From Candidatus Helarchaeota archaeon (GTDB taxonomy: Archaea; Asgardarchaeota; Lokiarchaeia; Helarchaeales; HEL-GB-A): a DNA stretch of 13,965 bases. How positions within the stretch are numbered: the first letter of the stretch is position 1; every line of letters begins with the position of its first letter. The translations under genes and the position numbers were made by a program. Location of the stretch: assembly GCA_013375405.1 (NCBI GenBank), contig JABXJU010000110.1:1-13965 (forward strand), in the 5' to 3' direction. The notes beneath the pieces were generated by a model. The model worked only from the letters and a program-made list of their open reading frames with translations. It was not told where the DNA came from and did not search any database. Below are positions 5,871 through 12,348 of the stretch, one piece after another.

Positions 5871-6698
5871 ATGCATGAAAAAATAAAATTACCCTATTTT
5901 GTGAAAAAAAAGAAGGAAGAAGGGCTCGGTGGAGAAATTTTCAGGGGCCGTGTCCTATTTGATCAGTCTCGCGAGACAGATAAATGGGTAAATGATGCCC
6001 ATTCAGAGTTTTTGCTTTTATTAACAAGCAATGGTTATACAGTCAATCGGATAACTGAAAGACCAATCAGCTATGATAATATCAAAAATTTTGATCTTCT
6101 ATTTATCTCTTCAACCCGGATTGGGTCTATGAATTTTAATGCTGTCGAAATTCGGTCCATTACCCAATTTGTAAGTGATGGGCGAGGATTATTCCTAATC
6201 GGTAATGAATATGTTGGAAAAGAGAAGAATTTTAACTACCTCTTCAACCAATTATTTGGAATCTCGTTTGGAGAACGTGTTATAGATAATGTAAATAATG
6301 CAAACCCGGCTGCAGGATGGAGTCACAGCCCAGCTATCAATATTTTTGTGGAACATAAGATAACCAAGGGGCTTGATGAAATTATCCTTCGGGATACTTC
6401 CAGTTTAAATTTAACAAAATCCTCGGAACCGCTTGCATTTTCGAGTCCTACTTCGGAGCCTACTTGTGTAGCTGTAGTGGGAGCTACCGAATATGGTACG
6501 GGAAAAGTCATTGCAATTGGGGGCGATGGTATTTTTTCAAATGAACCCAAATCGGGTATTAATGTGCGAGATAACAGGCAATTTATTTTAAATGTATTGG
6601 ATTGGATGCCCGCTTGGAGCAATTGCCCCAAATGTGGTAGTGGGATTCCCCCAGCTGATGTAACTTGTCCTAACTGTAAAACTCGAATTAATAGATAA
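5871..6698 (+). CDS. GATase-like/GIFT-like domain protein with C-terminal zinc ribbon, after E1
   Basis: I recognise the fold class but not a function. Residues about 25-248 form an alpha/beta Rossmann-like domain of the class I glutamine amidotransferase-like type, as in DUF4350 and GldG/IFT52 (GIFT) domains: strand VLFDQS (28-33), FDLLFISST (74-82), the helix-strand unit ITQFVSDGRGLFLIGNEY (97-114), and a late GTGKVIAIGGDGIFSNE (209-225). The nucleophile elbow of true amidotransferases (Gly-x-Cys) is absent; GNEY occupies that place, so it is likely a binding rather than glutaminase domain. Residues 252-269 form a zinc ribbon, CPKC-x10-CPNC. There is no signal peptide or membrane segment. 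It is 52 bases downstream of E1 and co-directional, which suggests a ubiquitin-pathway accessory or substrate role. The alternative is an unrelated neighbour. Confidence 0.8.
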   Translation: MHEKIKLPYFVKKKKEEGLGGEIFRGRVLFDQSRETDKWVNDAHSEFLLLLTSNGYTVNRITERPISYDNIKNFDLLFISSTRIGSMNFNAVEIRSITQFVSDGRGLFLIGNEYVGKEKNFNYLFNQLFGISFGERVIDNVNNANPAAGWSHSPAINIFVEHKITKGLDEIILRDTSSLNLTKSSEPLAFSSPTSEPTCVAVVGATEYGTGKVIAIGGDGIFSNEPKSGINVRDNRQFILNVLDWMPAWSNCPKCGSGIPPADVTCPNCKTRINR

Positions 6699-6738
6699 GA
6701 ATTTTGCGAATTGGTCGATATTCAGGATTATTTCAATA

Positions 6739-7128
6739 TTAAAGTCTTAATCTATTATCCGCTTCATTTACTTCTTCCTTTAAATTATCAACGAATAATT
6801 TTAACATACCAACCGAGATTTTATTGATTTTTGAGGAAAGTATTGCATAGCTAATATCTCTATTTATTGGTCCCACCATCAGAAAAAAATTTTCAGATTC
6901 AAATATTTGATTTATAAAATGAGTTCTATCCATTTGTAAATATGTTAAGGCACGTTCTCCTGCGTCAATTAATCGATTTGCAGAACCCCAGACACCATCA
7001 GAATTATTTAATCCACAGGTCTGCTCTGCTATTCTCAGTCCATCATTATTTAAGAGCATCACACTTCCAGAACTCATCTTTCGAACGATTTTCATAAGAA
7101 TGCGATCAAAGATTTTAGATTTATTCAT
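6739..7128 (-). CDS. Roadblock/LC7 domain protein
   Basis: A 129-residue single-domain protein. Residues about 5-115 show the Roadblock/LC7 pattern: an N-terminal helix, SGSVMLLNNDGLRIAEQ (strand-turn-strand with the conserved DG), a helix with many small residues (GVWGSANRLIDAGERALTYL), then strands ENFFLMVGPINRDISYAILSS and a final helix KISVGMLKLFVDNLKEEV. The family dimerises and regulates or scaffolds small GTPases (MglB, dynein light chains, Ragulator); Asgard genomes carry many, with many Ras-like GTPases. No GTPase gene is in this window, so the partner is unknown. It is convergent with the zinc-ribbon gene (40 bases apart) and divergent from rps7. The last residues (NEADNRLRL) are polar. 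Confidence 0.85.
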   Translation of the reverse strand: MNKSKIFDRILMKIVRKMSSGSVMLLNNDGLRIAEQTCGLNNSDGVWGSANRLIDAGERALTYLQMDRTHFINQIFESENFFLMVGPINRDISYAILSSKINKISVGMLKLFVDNLKEEVNEADNRLRL

Positions 7129-7262
7129 ATATCATCCAACCTTTCTTATATGATCATCTACTTCTAACCAAAAGGAGAGGCAGCCTTCCTCTTAAAAGAA
7201 AATAATATGTGGATATTCACTCTGGACTATCCCACAAAATTTTTATTACTCGAATCTAGAAG

Positions 7263-7270
7263 AAATATAC
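7263..7270 (+). promoter_or_regulatory. TATA-like box for rps7
   Basis: AAATATAC followed by TTTTTA lies about 50 bases before the rps7 ATG, predicting a leader of roughly 25 bases. AAGGG at 7303-7307 is a weak ribosome site. The gap (7129-7318) also carries the start region of the divergent Roadblock gene; nothing else was seen in it. Confidence 0.4.
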
Positions 7271-7318
7271 TTTTTATCAGCACAATGGTTCTGTGTAATA
7301 AAAAGGGCGAATTAGAAC

Positions 7319-7921
7319 ATGTCGGAAATAAAGATATTTAATGAATGGGATATAACCCAAGTAGAAGTCAAAGATTTGGGGCTTCAGAAATATATAAATT
7401 TAACGCCACACATCACTTGCCATACACATGGTCGCCATGAGCATAAACGTTTTCGGAAATCTCAAATAAACATAGTTGAGCGATTTGTTAATCGGTTGCT
7501 TTCGCCTGGGGCATCGAAAAGGAAATCAGGTGGGCGGCAGAGTCGTATCCTCTCTGGTAAAAAGCATCGGACAATTAAACTCGTCAAGAACGTGTTTAAG
7601 ATTATTCATTTGAAAACAAATAAGAATCCAGTTCAAATTTTAATAAATGCTATTGAAAATTGTGCGCCGCGGGAAGAAACCACTCGTATTAGTTATGGAG
7701 GGATAAATTATCAGCAAAGTGTGGATGTCGCCCCGCAACGACGTGTTGATCTCTCTCTAAAATTTCTTGTGGAAGCATGCTGGCGAAAAAGTTTCAATAA
7801 TATTTCAACCATTGACGAAGTCATTGCAAATGAATTAATAATGGCAGCAAATAATGATACTAAAAGTTCTGCTATTAAGAGAAAAGAAGAAAAAGAACGA
7901 ATTGCTGCTTCTGCGCGATAA
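7319..7921 (+). CDS. rps7: Small-subunit ribosomal protein S7 (uS7)
   Basis: A 200-residue archaeal/eukaryotic-type S7 that binds the 3' major domain of 16S rRNA and helps shape the head of the 30S subunit near the E site. Diagnostic runs are the N-terminal KYINLTPHITCHTHGRHEHKRF region, NIVERFVNRLL, the conserved VFKIIHLKTNKNPVQILINAIENCAPREETTRI (in two blocks around residues 100-130), and DVAPQRRVDLSLKFL. It has a lysine/arginine-rich C-terminal tail. In many archaea rps7 sits between rps12 and EF-2, but here neither is adjacent: a Roadblock gene is divergent upstream and EF-1A follows 317 bases later. Length is normal for archaea. Confidence 0.97.
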   Translation: MSEIKIFNEWDITQVEVKDLGLQKYINLTPHITCHTHGRHEHKRFRKSQINIVERFVNRLLSPGASKRKSGGRQSRILSGKKHRTIKLVKNVFKIIHLKTNKNPVQILINAIENCAPREETTRISYGGINYQQSVDVAPQRRVDLSLKFLVEACWRKSFNNISTIDEVIANELIMAANNDTKSSAIKRKEEKERIAASAR

Positions 7922-8238
7922 GATCCTTTAATTAATCTTTTTACCTGTCAATCTTGCCTTTATTAATTGTTTAAACAAGAACTTCCTTTGGATATTTTCA
8001 AGTTCATCATTAAAACCCTTAAGAAAATAAAATTTATATACCACGAATGATTCTTCTTGATTCACCTATAACGTTTAAATGTCAAACGTATAATAAACAA
8101 TTAATTAAAAATACATTCGTGTGTTACTTAATTAATCTCTAATCACGGTTCTGGTTATTAATTAGAGCCTTTCAATTTGAAAGCTGGTTAATAACCGAGC
8201 AAACTCCAATCTTAAAAAAATAATGGAGGATTTAAAAA
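7922..8238 (+). promoter_or_regulatory. rps7-EF-1A intergenic region: promoter and structured leader of EF-1A
   Basis: 317 bases without a gene. Contents in order: a T-run after rps7 (7937-7942, likely terminator); a 12-base palindrome TTGTTTAAACAA (7967-7978); a TATA-like TTTATATA (8033-8040); inverted arms CACGAATG (8042-8049) and CATTCGTG (8114-8121) enclosing arms ACGTTT (8071-8076) and AAACGT (8084-8089); then two competing stem systems at 8137-8196; and GGAGG at 8225-8229, nine bases before the EF-1A ATG. If the TATA box at 8033 is used, transcription starts near 8063 and the leader is about 170 bases, long for an archaeal message. Confidence 0.5.
8137..8196 (+). promoter_or_regulatory. 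Candidate switch-like RNA structure in the EF-1A leader
   Basis: One stem pairs 8153-8165 with 8184-8196: the outer nine pairs (GGTTATTAA with TTAATAACC) are perfect and four more, two of them G-U, continue inward. After a three-base bulge it continues into a second stem, CTTTCA / TGAAAG (8169-8174 with 8178-8183), loop ATT. A competing stem, CTCTAAT (8137-8143) with ATTAGAG (8161-8167), uses bases 8161-8165 of the first. The two cannot both form fully, which is the geometry of an attenuator, an autoregulatory site or a pseudoknot. The structure ends 42 bases before the start codon. Function is inferred. Confidence 0.45.
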
Positions 8239-9543
8239 ATGAGTAAAGAAGATAAAAAGCCACATTTGAACCTGATCATCATTGGGCACGTCGATCACGG
8301 CAAATCGACGATGATGGGGCATTTGTTACTAAAAACAAATTCCATCACCGATCGTGAAATGCGCGAAATGGAGGCGCTCGCTAAGAAACTAGACAAAGGA
8401 TCCTTTAAGTTTGCGTTCGTCTTCGACCGTTTGAAGGAAGAACGGGAACGGGGATTAACGATAGACCTAGCCTTTCGGCGTTTTGACACGAAGAAATATT
8501 ACTTTACGCTAATCGACGCCCCTGGGCATCGGGACTTCGTCAAGAACATGATTACAGGGAGTTCTCAAGCAGACGCCGCAATCTTAGTCGTATCTGGGAA
8601 AACCGGAGAATTTGAAGCAGGTATTTCGGTAGGTGGGCAGACAAGAGAGCATGCTTTTCTCTCGCGAACGCTTGGAGTTTCGCAACTTATTGTCGCAGTT
8701 AATAAAATGGATACTATTGATTGGAAAGAAGATAGATACAATGAAGTCCGAGATGAGGTAAAAGATCTTCTGAAAATCGCGGGCTATCCTGTAGAGAAAA
8801 TAAATATTAATTTTGTCCCTGTTTCAGCATGGACAGGAGATAATCTAGCTGAGAAATCAGGGAAGATGGAATGGTATAAGGGACCTTGTTTAACAGATGC
8901 CCTCGATGAGATCGAATTACCACCTAAACCAACGGAAAAACCCCTTCGGATTCCAGTCCAAGATGTGTACAAAATTACGGGTGTAGGAACTGTGCCGGTT
9001 GGGCGAGTGGAAACGGGCATACTCAAAGTTGGAGATAAACTCGTATTTATGCCAGGGGAAATTAGTGGAGAATGCAGATCTATTGAGATGCATCATGAAC
9101 AAATTCAAGAGGCTTTACCAGGGGATAACATAGGTTTCAATATAAGAGGCCTTTCCGCTAAAGAAATAAAGCGTGGCCAAGTAGCAGGAAAAGTAGATAA
9201 GCCACCAACTGTAGCTGAAGATTTCATCGGCCAGATTATTGTTATTTACCATCCTACAGCTGTTGCACCAGGGTATGCTCCAGTGATCCATGCACATACG
9301 GCTCAGGTCGCCTGTAAGTTTGAAGAGCTTATAAGTAAGATGGATCCTAAATCCGGTCAAGTCATTCAAGAGAAGCCTGACTTCCTCAAACAAGGCGAAG
9401 GTGGTATGGTGCGATTCAAGCCGATAATACCAATGGTTATCGAAACTTACAAGGAATTTCCACAATTAGGGCGATTTGCGGTTCGAGATATGGGGAGAAC
9501 TGTCGCTGTCGGCGTTGTTACAAAAGTTACTCCAAAGAAGTAA
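8239..9543 (+). CDS. tuf: Translation elongation factor EF-1A (EF-1alpha)
   Basis: A 434-residue GTPase that delivers aminoacyl-tRNA to the ribosome. G1 GHVDHGKS (16-23), switch region with RGLTID (71-76), G3 DAPGH (93-97), G4 NKMD (155-158) and the later SAW are all intact. Domain II begins around IPVQDVYKITGVGTV and domain III ends with FAVRDMGRTVAVGVV. Between G3 and G4 the segment GEFEAGISVGGQTREH (123-138) carries the insertion found in eukaryotes and part of the archaea but missing in Euryarchaeota. ATG at 8239 has GGAGG nine bases upstream. The first 300 or so bases use more G/C-ending codons than the rest, as expected from translational selection or from a recombined segment. A T-rich tract follows the stop. 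Confidence 0.98.
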   Translation: MSKEDKKPHLNLIIIGHVDHGKSTMMGHLLLKTNSITDREMREMEALAKKLDKGSFKFAFVFDRLKEERERGLTIDLAFRRFDTKKYYFTLIDAPGHRDFVKNMITGSSQADAAILVVSGKTGEFEAGISVGGQTREHAFLSRTLGVSQLIVAVNKMDTIDWKEDRYNEVRDEVKDLLKIAGYPVEKININFVPVSAWTGDNLAEKSGKMEWYKGPCLTDALDEIELPPKPTEKPLRIPVQDVYKITGVGTVPVGRVETGILKVGDKLVFMPGEISGECRSIEMHHEQIQEALPGDNIGFNIRGLSAKEIKRGQVAGKVDKPPTVAEDFIGQIIVIYHPTAVAPGYAPVIHAHTAQVACKFEELISKMDPKSGQVIQEKPDFLKQGEGGMVRFKPIIPMVIETYKEFPQLGRFAVRDMGRTVAVGVVTKVTPKK

Positions 9544-9545
9544 AT

Positions 9546-9576
9546 CATCTTTTTTTATTTTTATTTTGTTTTCTTG
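9546..9576 (+). terminator. T-rich terminator of EF-1A
   Basis: Immediately after the EF-1A stop come TTTTTTT (9550-9556) and further T4-T5 runs. Such oligo-T tracts terminate archaeal RNA polymerase. The remaining gap to convergent rps10 (to 9701) is AT-rich with nothing else recognisable. Confidence 0.6.
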
Positions 9577-9701
9577 ATAATTCCATTTTTCTTTTGGGTA
9601 TCTTTCCATTTTAAATTGTAAACCAGAATATATTCTCAAATAAAAGAAATAGTATTGTAAAATAATGAGAATTTTATTATTTGATTACTTTTTAAAAGAA
9701 G

Positions 9702-10010
9702 TTATTTTAATTCTATTTCAATATAAACATCGTCAGGAACACGAATTCGCATGACTTGGCGCATTGTGCGTTCATCAGCATCAATATCGATTAGGCGTTT
9801 ATGAATACGCATCTCCCATCGATCCCAAGTAGCTGTTCCTTCACCGCAAGGGCTTTTCCGAACTGGAACCCGTAACTTTTTTGTTGGAAGTGGAATCGGG
9901 CCCGAGATGTGGATTCCCGTGCGCTCTACTATTCGCTTTACTTGATCACAAATTTCTTTTAACTTCTTGCTGTCGGTCGAAGCTAATCGAATTCGCGCTT
10001 TTTGCACCAT
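9702..10010 (-). CDS. rps10: Small-subunit ribosomal protein S10 (uS10)
   Basis: A 102-residue archaeal S10. It shows the family course: [20 protein letters not shown] with the conserved helix, [45 protein letters not shown] with the exposed hairpin loop that reaches into the 30S head, and a final strand [10 protein letters not shown]. Length is normal. In most archaea rps10 directly follows EF-1A in the same direction; here it faces EF-1A on the opposite strand. The ATG at 10008-10010 has GGAG eleven bases upstream on the minus strand. That ribosome site lies within a 14-base motif repeated once upstream. Confidence 0.97.
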   Translation of the reverse strand: MVQKARIRLASTDSKKLKEICDQVKRIVERTGIHISGPIPLPTKKLRVPVRKSPCGEGTATWDRWEMRIHKRLIDIDADERTMRQVMRIRVPDDVYIEIELK

Positions 10011-10017
10011 TGAATTA

Positions 10018-10056
10018 TTTACTCCTTTAAACCAATTTATGGTTTACTCCTTTAAA
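10018..10056 (-). repeat. Duplicated ribosome-site motif with hairpin in the rps10 leader
   Basis: TTTACTCCTTTAAA occurs twice (10018-10031 and 10043-10056), 25 bases apart. On the minus strand each copy reads TTTAAAGGAGTAAA and so contains a GGAG Shine-Dalgarno-like core. Between them a perfect 7-bp stem (TAAACCA with TGGTTTA, 10028-10046, five-base loop) can form. The downstream copy is positioned to serve the rps10 ATG. The rest of 10057-10224 is AT-rich without a visible gene. Confidence 0.6.
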
Positions 10057-10201
10057 ACTTTTTTATTAAATCAATGGGGTGATAATAACTACAAAAAGTA
10101 TAGAAATATTTGAACTTAGCTATTGAGACTGAAGTTAAATCCGAACAAGATGTTAAGGAATCTACAATTAGATTATCTATAGATGTTTAATATTTTTATT
10201 T

Positions 10202-10209
10202 CAAAAAAA
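10202..10209 (-). terminator. Oligo-T terminator after tRNA-Ser
   Basis: On the minus strand a T7 run lies about 16 bases past the mature 3' end of the tRNA, a typical archaeal stop for a tRNA transcript. Confidence 0.55.
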
Positions 10210-10224
10210 TCATTGGGAATTAAG

Positions 10225-10308
10225 CGCCGAGAGAGGGATTTGAACCCTCGGGTGAAATTAATCACACTGGCTCTCCAAGCCAGCGCCGTACCGCTTGGCT
10301 ATCTCGGC
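10225..10308 (-). tRNA. trnS(gga): tRNA-Ser, anticodon GGA
   Basis: An 84-base class II tRNA with a full cloverleaf on the minus strand. The acceptor is GCCGAGA with TCTCGGC (7 bp); the discriminator is G, as archaeal and eukaryotic serine tRNAs require. The D arm includes AGCCAAGCGGT. The anticodon stem CTGGC/GCCAG has loop TTGGAGA, with anticodon GGA at 10274-10276 (reads UCC/UCU). The long variable arm GTGA-TTAAT-TTCAC is the serine identity feature. The T arm GAGGG-TTCAAAT-CCCTC closes it. CCA is not encoded and there is no intron. A TATA-like ATATAAAAC on the minus strand (about 10339-10348) overlaps the end of the methyltransferase gene and could drive it. Confidence 0.97.
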
Positions 10309-10340
10309 AAATTCTAAGCCTTTGTAAGAGTTTTAGTGTT

Positions 10341-10964
10341 TTATATTTTTTGATTAGGTTTTTTTTGGGAACGATAAAGCCTATAACCACCATGAATTTT
10401 AAGGAGTTCAACATTTCCAAAAGTATCATTCATCTTTTCGGATATTTTTTTAGCCCCTTGTCTTGTACGAACAACCAAATATAAATATCCGTTCGTTTTA
10501 AGAAAGTTAGGGGTATTTAAAATAAATTGAAAATTTTTTTTATGCCCAAGGGCAAGGGGAGGATTTATTAGAATGACATCGAACTTCCCTTTCTCTTTTT
10601 TAATGGGATCATAAAAGTCACCCCAGTATATTTTAGCATTTGAGATGTTGTTGAGTTTCAGATTTTCTCGTGCGATCCATACAGCCCGGCGATTAATATC
10701 AATCATTTTTACGTTAATATGAGGGAATTCAGTAGCTACTACAATTCCAATAATTCCATAACCAGTTCCCATGTCAAGAACGTGGGAAGCATTCTCAGGG
10801 ATCTGCATGTTCTTAAGAAGTAATTTGGTGCCTTTATCCAATTTTTTATAACAAAATACTCCACTACAAGTCTTGAATTGATACTGACGATTTCTAATAA
10901 AGGGTTTTATAGTAAATATATCAATTTTAGATAATGGGATATCAGTATAATAATGTTCAGCCAT
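10341..10964 (-). CDS. Class I SAM-dependent methyltransferase, RsmC-like (rRNA guanine-N2 type)
   Basis: A 207-residue protein with an AdoMet Rossmann fold. Motif I is VLDMGTGYG (about 62-70), the acidic loop MIDINRRAVWIARENLKLN follows, and the NPPL motif at 134-137 marks N-methylation of a base, as in the small RsmC/MTS family that modifies guanine in small-subunit rRNA. It is half the length of bacterial RsmC, lacking its inactive N-terminal domain, as is common in archaea. I chose the ATG at 10962-10964: GGAG lies eight bases upstream and the product starts MAEHYY, typical of archaeal relatives. The longer frame (ATG at 10994, 217 residues) overlaps the end of cbf5 and has no ribosome site. 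It follows cbf5, another RNA-modification gene, by 13 bases. The exact target base is not known. Confidence 0.88.
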   Translation of the reverse strand: MAEHYYTDIPLSKIDIFTIKPFIRNRQYQFKTCSGVFCYKKLDKGTKLLLKNMQIPENASHVLDMGTGYGIIGIVVATEFPHINVKMIDINRRAVWIARENLKLNNISNAKIYWGDFYDPIKKEKGKFDVILINPPLALGHKKNFQFILNTPNFLKTNGYLYLVVRTRQGAKKISEKMNDTFGNVELLKIHGGYRLYRSQKKPNQKI

Positions 10965-10977
10965 GAATGTCTCCAAT

Positions 10978-12006
10978 CTATTTAGCTTTTTCATCTAGGT
11001 TCTTTTTATAGCTATACCAAGGAGGGTAGGTTCCTGGTTTCATAAATACGGAATCAATTTTTGCAACAATTCCATGATCTGCCTCAATAATTTGATTACT
11101 TGTCATTAACGAACTCCCTAAGGCGATTAGTTCGCCCTTTAAAGACATAACAGCAACATTAGTATTCGGTTGAACTCCGGTGCTGATCTTCAGGACACCA
11201 GGGGCAGTCAGACTCGCACCATGACACAGTGCATCAATTGCTGAATCTCGAACAAAAGTTTTAGGGAATTGAGAAACTGTCAATTCAAGTGGTTGGATAC
11301 ATTTTCTAAGGTAACTTTCATCCCCATCTTCTTTCCAAAAGGTATACGCATCTAATAAATCATGAAGGTTCACGAGTGTTTTATCTTCTCGAAAACGACT
11401 CACACGAGTTCGGCGAAGTTCGCGCATATGTGCGCCGGATCCTAAGGCTTCTCCAATATCAAAACACAATTTTCGAATATATGTGCCTGCCTCACATCCA
11501 ATTTGAAATAAGATATCATTATCGATATATTCTATAATATTAAGATAATAGATATGACGTATTCGCAATTTTCGCTTAACGGAAGACCGAAGTGGGGGAC
11601 GTTGATAAATTGGACCTATAAATTCTTTGATTACAGACATAACTTGATCTTTTGGGGTGGAATCATGAAGGTGCATAATACAGACATACTCTTTTCCTGC
11701 TTTTAGGAGGGATTTCAAAATTTTTGTGGAACGTTCTAAGGCAATAGGTAAAACACCGGTAACTTTTGGATCTAAGGTGCCAGAATGTCCTGCCTTATGA
11801 ATTTTTAAAATTTTTTTTACCCAAGCTGTCACTTCGTGAGAAGTAGGCCCCGATGGTTTATTAAGATTGATAATTCCAGAGTGAATAAGTTCTTGGATAG
11901 ATCTTTGATTAGGCGTTTGTCCATATTGGGGATCTGTAGTATCTTCAGCCTTTATTAAAATATTTCGATCTTTGTCACAGGGAAGGGCTGATTGAGGCTG
12001 ACCCAT
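10978..12006 (-). CDS. cbf5: H/ACA RNP pseudouridine synthase Cbf5
   Basis: A 342-residue archaeal Cbf5/dyskerin, the catalytic subunit of H/ACA guide RNPs that converts uridine to pseudouridine in rRNA (and can act on tRNA alone). The N-terminal extension DTTDPQYGQTPNQRSIQELI is the hallmark of Cbf5 over bacterial TruB. KPSGPTSHEV (50-59), then GHSGTLDPKVTG (73-84) contains catalytic Asp79. YIRKLCFDIGEALG (in the TruB core) and the closing PUA domain (about 250-335; VRDSAIDALCHGASL, PGVL, GIVAKIDSVFMKPGTYPPW) that grips the guide RNA are present. It follows rpl14e by 27 bases in the conserved order rpl34e-cmk-rpl14e-cbf5. No guide RNA was found here. The N terminus is slightly longer than some relatives. 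Confidence 0.96.
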   Translation of the reverse strand: MGQPQSALPCDKDRNILIKAEDTTDPQYGQTPNQRSIQELIHSGIINLNKPSGPTSHEVTAWVKKILKIHKAGHSGTLDPKVTGVLPIALERSTKILKSLLKAGKEYVCIMHLHDSTPKDQVMSVIKEFIGPIYQRPPLRSSVKRKLRIRHIYYLNIIEYIDNDILFQIGCEAGTYIRKLCFDIGEALGSGAHMRELRRTRVSRFREDKTLVNLHDLLDAYTFWKEDGDESYLRKCIQPLELTVSQFPKTFVRDSAIDALCHGASLTAPGVLKISTGVQPNTNVAVMSLKGELIALGSSLMTSNQIIEADHGIVAKIDSVFMKPGTYPPWYSYKKNLDEKAK

Positions 12007-12033
12007 TGAGGAATCTACCTATTATAAAAATAT

Positions 12034-12312
12034 TTATTGAATTTTAATATCTTCTTGCATAAATTCACGTTTTCCGATGGTATCGATCTGTTTTTCAATT
12101 TCTTTGTCATCTGCACCTTTATCTATATCAATTTTTTCACTGGTTGGTTCTAATTGCTTAATATTTGCACGTCTTCGTTTCACTTTGTTGATAAGTTTCG
12201 GACCTGTAATTAATACAAAATTCTTATCTATAATATCTACAATAATACATTTTTTACCCGCTTCTCGTCCTGCTGTCTTTACACAGATTCTTCCAATCTC
12301 TATTGCTGGCAT
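12034..12312 (-). CDS. rpl14e: Large-subunit ribosomal protein L14e (eL14)
   Basis: A 92-residue protein starting with the KOW-type SH3 barrel of L14e: [36 protein letters not shown] (two adjoining blocks, residues 3-38), then the basic [15 protein letters not shown]. It binds 23S rRNA and is confined to archaea and eukaryotes. The tail from about residue 58 is acidic, unlike the basic core. AGGAGG ten bases before the ATG is the best ribosome site in the window. It is 36 bases after cmk and 27 before cbf5, consistent with one transcript. Confidence 0.95.
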   Translation of the reverse strand: MPAIEIGRICVKTAGREAGKKCIIVDIIDKNFVLITGPKLINKVKRRRANIKQLEPTSEKIDIDKGADDKEIEKQIDTIGKREFMQEDIKIQ

Positions 12313-12348
12313 TTTTCTTATACCTCCTAAAAATCAAAATACTTTATC

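Noticed and set aside
6323..6631. Minus-strand frame of 102 codons inside the zinc-ribbon gene
   Set aside because: Antisense shadow; the plus-strand product has domain structure and a zinc ribbon.
9115..9465. Minus-strand frame of 116 codons inside EF-1A
   Set aside because: Antisense to highly conserved EF-1A sequence, with no ribosome site and a Trp/His-rich product of no known type.
10965..10994. Longer N terminus for the RsmC-like methyltransferase
   Set aside because: The ATG at 10994 has no ribosome site and forces overlap with cbf5, while the ATG at 10964 has GGAG eight bases upstream and a family-like start MAEHYY.
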